Positions 1 through 5,020 of a stretch of DNA of 11,873 bases are shown piece by piece. The DNA comes from Bacteroidetes bacterium UBA1860. GTDB lineage: Bacteria > Bacteroidota > Rhodothermia > Balneolales > Balneolaceae. The notes under the pieces are model-generated. The model was given only the letters and a program-made list of their open reading frames with translations, searched no databases and was not told the origin of the DNA. Made by a program: the position numbers and the translations under genes. The stretch covers positions 25,128-37,000 of the forward strand of contig DDIC01000069.1 in the NCBI GenBank assembly GCA_002338335.1, written 5' to 3'. Position 1 is the stretch's first letter, and the number at the start of each line of letters is the position of its first letter.

Positions 1-109
1 CCGCCCCATTTACCGCCACAATTTGACGGTTCATAAAGCTCAGAACATAGGCAAGCGCAAAAAGGCCAAGCGGAACCCAAGTCGAGATTGAGCGGTAACG
101 TTCATACAT
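1..109 (-). CDS. MFS transporter, N-terminal fragment (runs off left edge)
   Basis: Reading the minus strand from an ATG at 109 down to base 1 gives an open frame of 36 residues: a short polar start (MYERYRSIS), then a hydrophobic helix containing FALAYVLSFMNRQIVAV. A first transmembrane helix ending in an N/D-R-Q motif is typical of major-facilitator transporters of the spinster/ACS-like type, where helix 1 often ends in DRQ. The gene continues beyond the window, so substrate and full length cannot be judged. It diverges from nth with only 23 bases between the two ATG codons, so the promoter of each probably lies partly inside the other gene or in that short gap. The N-terminal pattern makes coding likely; the family call is moderate. 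Confidence 0.6.
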   Translation of the reverse strand, partial: MYERYRSISTWVPLGLFALAYVLSFMNRQIVAVNGA

Positions 110-132
110 TATGGCAAAGTACACATCCCTAC

Positions 133-873
133 ATGAAAAAAGCACGAAAAACACGGGCACAAAAAGATCGGGCAGAAGCGCTCCTTGCGGATCTCTATGC
201 CGAATACCCAAATCCCCATTGCGAGCTCATTCACCGCAATGCCTTCGAATTGCTATGCGCCACCATTTTGAGCGCACAATGCACAGACGTCCGTGTCAAT
301 ATGGTCACGCCTGCTCTTTTTGAGACTTATCCAACACCCGAGCTTATGGCCGAGGCACCAATCAAGCACTTGGAAGAGCTCGTACGGACGACAGGGTTTT
401 ACAAAAACAAAGCCAAGTCCCTAAAAGAAACAGCCCATTCACTGGTTCAAAACTTCAACGGCGAGGTGCCACAAACCATGGATGAGCTGTTGACCCTTCG
501 AGGCGCAGCACGAAAAACCGCCAACGTGGTACTGGGTAATGCCTTCAACATCAATGTGGGGGTTGTGGTCGATACCCATGTCAAGCGGTTGGCCTACCGA
601 TTTGGGCTCACGCGAGAAAAAGAAAATACCGCCCGTATTGAGCGGGATTTAATGGGATTATTTCCTCAAGAGAGTTGGGCTGATCTCTCCCACTTAATGA
701 TCCATCATGGACGAGGCCCTTGCAAAGCACGATTTGCCACCCCTTCATTTCATCCCATTTGCATGAAATATGGCCGACGCTGCACGTGCGTCAAAGAAAC
801 CCAAAAACGGAGCGAATCTTCATCGTCCACACCCGCCACATCGCCTCGCGAACAATCTTCTTCGACATCTTAG
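133..873 (+). CDS. nth: Endonuclease III (DNA glycosylase/AP lyase) with atypical Fe-S loop
   Basis: This base-excision-repair enzyme removes oxidised pyrimidines and cleaves at the abasic site by beta-elimination. From the ATG at 133 it has 246 residues (E. coli Nth has 211). Seen: the N-terminal FELLCATILSAQCTD segment, the helix-hairpin-helix TLRGAARKTANVVL (121-134) with the catalytic lysine K128, and the catalytic aspartate D147 in VDTHVKRLAYRFGL. The usual proline of the LPG hairpin is an arginine (R123). The 4Fe-4S loop is unusual: after HHGRGPCKAR the cysteines are C197, C210, C217 and C219, not the family spacing C-x6-C-x2-C-x5-C. A Ser-rich tail (about 226-246) is encoded antisense to the end of the next gene. 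The frame is also open upstream to a TTG at 88, but that would overlap the divergent transporter, so the ATG at 133 is preferred. No Shine-Dalgarno site is visible. Family identity is secure; whether the cluster forms is not. Confidence 0.93.
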   Translation: MKKARKTRAQKDRAEALLADLYAEYPNPHCELIHRNAFELLCATILSAQCTDVRVNMVTPALFETYPTPELMAEAPIKHLEELVRTTGFYKNKAKSLKETAHSLVQNFNGEVPQTMDELLTLRGAARKTANVVLGNAFNINVGVVVDTHVKRLAYRFGLTREKENTARIERDLMGLFPQESWADLSHLMIHHGRGPCKARFATPSFHPICMKYGRRCTCVKETQKRSESSSSTPATSPREQSSSTS

Positions 874-1519
874 AGACGCCCTCCTCTCGCTCGCGGAAAA
901 TGATACTCACTTCTGACAGCTTGAATCCCGCTCTCCAAGCGCGGAAATGAAGCTCTATTTGAAAGGCGTATCCGTTGGACCGAATCTTTGAAAGGTCAAT
1001 CGTTTCCAACACAGACCTCCGAATACATTTGAAACCAGCCGTCGTGTCTTTGACAGGCAATCCTGTGATCACTCGCGCGTACAAATTTGCAGAGTATGAC
1101 AGGATCAACCGCGATAATGGCCAGTTAATAATAGAAATCCCATCCGAATAGCGGGATCCAATGGCTACATCACTATGCCCTGCTTCCACCTCAGCCACCA
1201 AGCGAGGAATGTCCTCAGGGGAATGAGACAGATCCGCATCCATTTCGCAGATATACTCATACTCTCTTTCAAGCGCGTATTGGAATCCCGCAACATACGC
1301 TGTCCCCAGGCCTTGCTTTCCTTCACGCTCAAGCAAATGAATATGTTCGGGGTAGCTCACTTGCCATTCACGCACGACATCGGCTGTTCCGTCTCGAGAA
1401 CCGTCGTCAATAATGAGCACATCGGCTTCTCGGTCCAGTGACATCAACGCACTCAATACCTTAGGCACATTGGCCGATTCATTAAACGTCGGGATAATTA
1501 CAAGAGTATCGGAAGCCAT
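791..1519 (-). CDS. Polyprenol/dolichyl-phosphate mannosyltransferase-like GT2 (DPM1 type)
   Basis: This is a 242-residue family 2 glycosyltransferase of the dolichol-phosphate mannose synthase type, which normally moves mannose from GDP-mannose to a polyprenyl phosphate at the cytoplasmic face of the membrane to make a lipid-linked sugar donor. Seen: the start DTLVIIPTFNESANV, DDGS at 38-41 (nucleotide binding), K68-QGLGTAY, the metal-binding D94-A95-D96 followed by LSHSPEDIP, IGSRY, and the late DTTAGFKCIRR and SNGYAFQIEL motifs. There are no C-terminal membrane helices or GtrA-like domain, so it is the short, peripheral form. It starts at an ATG 35 bases after the stop of the upstream sugar-phosphate transferase, suggesting one transcript. 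Its last 27 codons including the stop overlap nth tail-to-tail. The exact sugar and acceptor cannot be read from sequence; glucose or another hexose is possible. Confidence 0.88.
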   Translation of the reverse strand: MASDTLVIIPTFNESANVPKVLSALMSLDREADVLIIDDGSRDGTADVVREWQVSYPEHIHLLEREGKQGLGTAYVAGFQYALEREYEYICEMDADLSHSPEDIPRLVAEVEAGHSDVAIGSRYSDGISIINWPLSRLILSYSANLYARVITGLPVKDTTAGFKCIRRSVLETIDLSKIRSNGYAFQIELHFRAWRAGFKLSEVSIIFREREEGVSKMSKKIVREAMWRVWTMKIRSVFGFL

Positions 1520-1554
1520 GTTGGATTGGCGAGTGTGTCTGATCTTTTTTAACC

Positions 1555-2964
1555 CTATTTCCCTTCCGCGCGAAGGACGACAAATAGAGTGTTTATGAGA
1601 ATTTTTACGTCGAGTCGCAACGAAATGTTCTCTACATAGAAAAGATCGTATTTCGTGCGCTCTTTTACATCATCAAAAGATTCATCGTATTTCCACTTCA
1701 CTTGCGCCCACCCCGTGATCCCTGGTTTTACCCGAAGCCGTCGACTGTATAAAGGGATAGAGCGCTCATATTTTTTCACAAAGTGAGGACGCTCAGGTCG
1801 GGGACCCACAAGGCTCATGTCCCCAAAAAGGACATTGAAGAATTGCGGAATCTCATCTAGACGGGTTTTTCGCAGCCAATACCCTATTCGAGTTACACGA
1901 GGATCATCATCTGTCGCCCAAATGGGCCCCGTATTGGCCTCAGCATTGTTGACCATCGACCGAAACTTGTACATGGTAAACTCACGCCCATGTTTACCCA
2001 CCCTTAGTTGTTTGTAAATCGCAGGGCCTTCCGACGTTAAGCGGACAACGATAGCGAGGATCAAAATCAGTGGAAGGAGCGCCACCAGCACAACGGCTGA
2101 CACCAAAACATCCAACGATCGCTTGACAAACCACTCCCATGTGGGCATCTCTGCAGGCTGAATATCCACTAAGGGAAGGCCGAAAATCTGATGCGTCTTG
2201 GCATACCCCCCAACCATCTGATGAAAATCAGGCAACATTTTGAGTGTCACCTTAGGGTCATCGACACTTGAGACAACCGGCAGCCACTTTTCCTGTTGTT
2301 CTTTTTCAAGCGCGATAATAACATCCTGAACTCTCATCTCCGCCGCCATAGCACGGAATTCCTCCACGTCCCCTAGAATGTCACGTTTGTCCACCTCGCG
2401 GACCTCTCCATTTACAGAGTAATACCCTAAGACTTGCATCCCTAGAGTTTTGTACTGATCGAGTTGTTGCCCAATCATTTTGGCTGTACCTCCGGTGCCC
2501 ACAATCACAGCACGATGAAGCCCTTTTCCACGCTTGGCGTAGCCACGTTGAATCGTGCGAATGACCAGGCGATTCACCAGCAATCCACCCCCAACCAATC
2601 CGACATAGGGGATAACAATCGAAATCGCCGCAAACACACTCTCAGATGCTGTCAGGTCGACGGAGCTTAATCGGAGCACCAAAAACACAAAAACCCCAAT
2701 CAACGCGGTAGATCCAACACGAAAAACCTCATCAATCCGAGAAATCAAAAAGAGCTTTTTATACATCCCAGCAAACAGACTTATCGTCATCCACACCAGG
2801 AGGTGTATCAATCCGACGAGATACAAAGAAGAAGGCAAGCCAAGTGGGGTGTACAGTGTCATCCACTGATTTGAGCCCGCAAAGAGCAACCAGACAAACG
2901 ATAGCATTAAGCCATCAGCAAGGGCTGTGTAAGCAACTTCTCTTTCTTGATTAAGTCCGAACAA
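1555..2964 (-). CDS. Polyprenyl-phosphate sugar-1-phosphate transferase (exopolysaccharide/O-antigen initiating enzyme)
   Basis: This 469-residue enzyme resembles the WbaP/exopolysaccharide polyprenyl glycosylphosphotransferase family, which puts the first sugar phosphate onto undecaprenyl phosphate to start surface glycan assembly. The order is: about four N-terminal membrane helices (roughly 11-30, 46-68, 84-100, 107-132), a Rossmann-like CoA_binding_3 domain starting at RAVIVGTGGTAKMIG (151-165), a re-entrant/membrane helix after KRSLDVL (281-308), then the catalytic bacterial sugar transferase domain with YKQLRVGKHGREFTMYKFRSM, TRLDEIPQ (catalytic D370-E371), GDMSLVGPRPERP and KPGITGWAQV. 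The length fits the family. The start is a TTG at 2964: an in-frame TAG lies 15 bases upstream, and the first in-frame ATG (M20) would cut into helix 1. It is the first gene of a two-gene minus-strand unit and diverges from tgt. Confidence 0.93.
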   Translation of the reverse strand: MFGLNQEREVAYTALADGLMLSFVWLLFAGSNQWMTLYTPLGLPSSLYLVGLIHLLVWMTISLFAGMYKKLFLISRIDEVFRVGSTALIGVFVFLVLRLSSVDLTASESVFAAISIVIPYVGLVGGGLLVNRLVIRTIQRGYAKRGKGLHRAVIVGTGGTAKMIGQQLDQYKTLGMQVLGYYSVNGEVREVDKRDILGDVEEFRAMAAEMRVQDVIIALEKEQQEKWLPVVSSVDDPKVTLKMLPDFHQMVGGYAKTHQIFGLPLVDIQPAEMPTWEWFVKRSLDVLVSAVVLVALLPLILILAIVVRLTSEGPAIYKQLRVGKHGREFTMYKFRSMVNNAEANTGPIWATDDDPRVTRIGYWLRKTRLDEIPQFFNVLFGDMSLVGPRPERPHFVKKYERSIPLYSRRLRVKPGITGWAQVKWKYDESFDDVKERTKYDLFYVENISLRLDVKILINTLFVVLRAEGK

Positions 2965-3032
2965 CAGATTGACACTCTAATTGATAGAAGGATTGAAGTA
3001 TAATCATTTTTTATGTTTTACCTTTCGTAACT
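2965..3032. promoter_or_regulatory. Divergent intergenic region between sugar transferase and tgt
   Basis: This AT-rich 68-base gap must hold the start signals for both tgt (plus) and the sugar-phosphate transferase (minus). A perfect TATAAT lies at 2999-3004, 28 bases before the tgt ATG, but no -35-like hexamer sits 16-18 bases upstream: TTGACA at 2969-2974 is 24 bases away and TTGATA at 2981-2986 only 12. A TATGTTTT at 3012-3019 is one base off the TAnnTTTG box described for Bacteroidota promoters. On the minus strand TATACT is a possible -10. The region is a promoter by position; the exact boxes are guesses. Confidence 0.35.
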
Positions 3033-4169
3033 ATGTCCAAGATTTTTGAACATCACCATACCGATACCTCCTCCAAGGCGCGCCTAGGCACTCTACATAC
3101 AGACCATGGGCCCATACAGACACCTATTTTTATGCCCGTTGGCACCCAAGCAACCGTTAAGGGTGTGAGTCGTGAGGATTTGAAGACACGGATTAATGCA
3201 CCCATTATCCTGGGCAACACCTACCACCTCTACTTACGGCCAGGAATGGACTTGATGAGGGAAGCGGGAGGATTGCACGCATTCATGGGGTGGGATCGTG
3301 CAATTTTGACAGATTCGGGCGGGTATCAAATCTTTAGCCTGTCGGATATGCGCTCTTTGGAAGAAAAAGGGGCAAAGTTCAAAAGTCACCTTGACGGATC
3401 AGAACATTGGTTTACACCCGAGAACGTGGTGGATATTCAACGAGACTTAGGTTCGGACATTATGATGATTCTGGATGAATGCCCTCCATGGCCCGCTTCC
3501 TACAAGTATGTTCGAGAATCGATGGAACTTACCCACCGTTGGGCCCATCGTGGACGAAGCGCCTTTGAGCAAACCGAGCCATGCTACGGTCACAAGCAAC
3601 TTCAATTTGGGATTGTACAGGGTGGCACGTACTCGGATCTGCGCAAAGCCTCTGCCGAATTTATGGCGTCCCTTCCTTTTGAAGGATTAGCCATTGGGGG
3701 TTTGAGCGTAGGTGAGCCAACTGAGGTGATGATGCAGATTACCAATGAGAATACCGATGTATTGCCAGAAGATCGCCCTCGTTACCTCATGGGGGTTGGC
3801 ACTCCGGCTAATTTACTCGAAGCCATTCGTCGGGGCATTGATATGTTTGACTGCGTTATGCCCACACGCAATGCCAGAAACGGCATGTTATTTACCCGCC
3901 ATGGCATTGTGAACCTTCGTAATGCCCATTGGCGCAATCATCACAAGCCGCTGGATCCTGAATTTCCATCGGAAGTGTGCCAAGCCTACAACACGAGTTA
4001 TCTACACCATTTATTTCGGTGTAATGAGCTTTTGGGCATGGAGTTAGCCTCTGAGCATAATCTTACGTTTTACCTCTGGCTCATGGCAGAAGCGCGTCAA
4101 GCGATTGCTAAAAACCGGTATGAAGCATGGGTAGGGCCCATGATTGAGGATGTCACGAGGCGTTTATAA
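3033..4169 (+). CDS. tgt: Queuine/preQ1 tRNA-guanine transglycosylase
   Basis: Tgt swaps guanine-34 in the anticodon of tRNAs for Asp, Asn, His and Tyr with preQ1, the central step of queuosine formation. The 378-residue protein matches the bacterial family from end to end: TPIFMPVGTQATVKGV, ILGNTYHLYLRPG, LTDSGGYQIFSL with the active-site D94, LDECPPW, FGIVQGG, GLAIGGLSVGEP for substrate recognition, and GIDMFDCVMPTRNARNG with the nucleophile D273. The zinc site near the C-terminus is depleted: where E. coli has C-x-C-x2-C followed by a distant His, this protein has F311, S313, C316 and H342. Related Bacteroidota enzymes, as I recall them, also lack these cysteines, so this is probably a lineage trait and not a broken gene. 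Its stop is shared with the convergent glycosyltransferase. The ATG at 3033 fits the family N-terminus. A precursor transporter lies in the convergent operon. Confidence 0.97.
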   Translation: MSKIFEHHHTDTSSKARLGTLHTDHGPIQTPIFMPVGTQATVKGVSREDLKTRINAPIILGNTYHLYLRPGMDLMREAGGLHAFMGWDRAILTDSGGYQIFSLSDMRSLEEKGAKFKSHLDGSEHWFTPENVVDIQRDLGSDIMMILDECPPWPASYKYVRESMELTHRWAHRGRSAFEQTEPCYGHKQLQFGIVQGGTYSDLRKASAEFMASLPFEGLAIGGLSVGEPTEVMMQITNENTDVLPEDRPRYLMGVGTPANLLEAIRRGIDMFDCVMPTRNARNGMLFTRHGIVNLRNAHWRNHHKPLDPEFPSEVCQAYNTSYLHHLFRCNELLGMELASEHNLTFYLWLMAEARQAIAKNRYEAWVGPMIEDVTRRL

Positions 4170-4982
4170 CGACTCTTGGGCCCGCTTCTTGAAATAAAGC
4201 CCCATCGACCGGCCAAACTGGAGCCAAAATTGCACTGATTGACGTGACTGGCTTGAGGTTTTGAAGTGAATCGCCTCCACTGTGGGTAGTACATGGAGCT
4301 TCCACCCCTTTTGACGTAATCGAACCGATAAATCGGTGTCTTCCCAGTACAAAAAGAACTCAGGATCAAACCCGCCAACCTCACGAAACGCTTCTACTCG
4401 CATTAGCATACAAGCTCCTGAGAGGATATCTACGTCCACAGGCTCTGTTTGGTCTTTCAGAGCGTCCAAATCCATGTAATAATCGGGCATCCCCAACGCT
4501 CGGCGCACCCCCTTTGGGACATGCAAATATTTGGCTATACTCGCGGTTTTGGTGGGTTGATACCGAAACGATTCAGCCGCCACCTCCCCGTCTCGACTCA
4601 CCATCGCACAACCTACCGCAGCAACATCGGGGTGGGCATCTACATACTCCGCCATGGTGGTAAGCGATTTATCGGTTAACCGTACGTCCGGATTCACCAG
4701 ACAAACATAAGCGGTATCAACCTGCTCGATGGCTTGGTTGTTGGCCCGTCCAAAGCCGATGTTTTGTTGATTCCATTCAATCTGGACCTTCCCTTGAAGA
4801 TGAGCTAATTGTTCCCTGGAATCATCACTGGAAGCATTATCGATAATGATGGCTTGAGCAATGCGTGGATGTGAGTCCATAGATAGTGTCTCTAAACTCC
4901 GCAATACATGGTGTGCGGTGTTAAAATTCACCGTCACCACACTAATCATAGGAAGGCTCTGCGAGCTAGTTGATGGAGTCAT
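4164..4982 (-). CDS. Glycosyltransferase family 2 (rhamnosyltransferase/WbbL-like)
   Basis: This 272-residue GT-A glycosyltransferase is probably cytoplasmic or peripheral to the membrane and adds a sugar to a growing surface glycan. Seen: ISVVTVNFNTAHHVLRSLETL at the N-terminus, IIIDNASSDDS (45-55), QNIGFGRANNQAI, the metal-binding-type motif LVNPDVRL (95-102), the acceptor-side SGACMLMRVEAFREVGGFD and the WEDTDLSVRLRQKGW motif (213-227), where E214-D215 fit the catalytic base position. These motifs are those of WbbL-like rhamnosyltransferases, but donor and acceptor cannot be fixed from sequence. The start is an ATG at 4982; an internal ATG at M12 just before ISVVTVNFN is an alternative. 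It is the last gene of the hflK-to-GT2 run, 38 bases after the porZ-like gene. It ends against tgt, where each gene's last leucine codon is the other's stop. Confidence 0.88.
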   Translation of the reverse strand: MTPSTSSQSLPMISVVTVNFNTAHHVLRSLETLSMDSHPRIAQAIIIDNASSDDSREQLAHLQGKVQIEWNQQNIGFGRANNQAIEQVDTAYVCLVNPDVRLTDKSLTTMAEYVDAHPDVAAVGCAMVSRDGEVAAESFRYQPTKTASIAKYLHVPKGVRRALGMPDYYMDLDALKDQTEPVDVDILSGACMLMRVEAFREVGGFDPEFFLYWEDTDLSVRLRQKGWKLHVLPTVEAIHFKTSSQSRQSVQFWLQFGRSMGLYFKKRAQESL

Positions 4983-5020
4983 GGTCTAGGGCAATCAAAA
5001 GTCCGTTCACGATACGCAAC

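Noticed and set aside
88..132. TTG start for nth adding 15 residues
   Set aside because: It would overlap the divergent transporter start, and the extra residues do not resemble the Nth family; the ATG at 133 gives a normal basic N-terminus.
720..950. Alternative frame after the nth CKAR motif, reading Q-S-T-I-C-H-P-F-I-S-S-H-L-H-E-I-W-P, as a relic of a frameshifted Fe-S loop
   Set aside because: It resembles C-x2-C-x5-C only if two cysteines are assumed mutated and seven bases deleted, and the frame then runs antisense to the mannosyltransferase with no family resemblance. Too many assumptions to call a frameshift.
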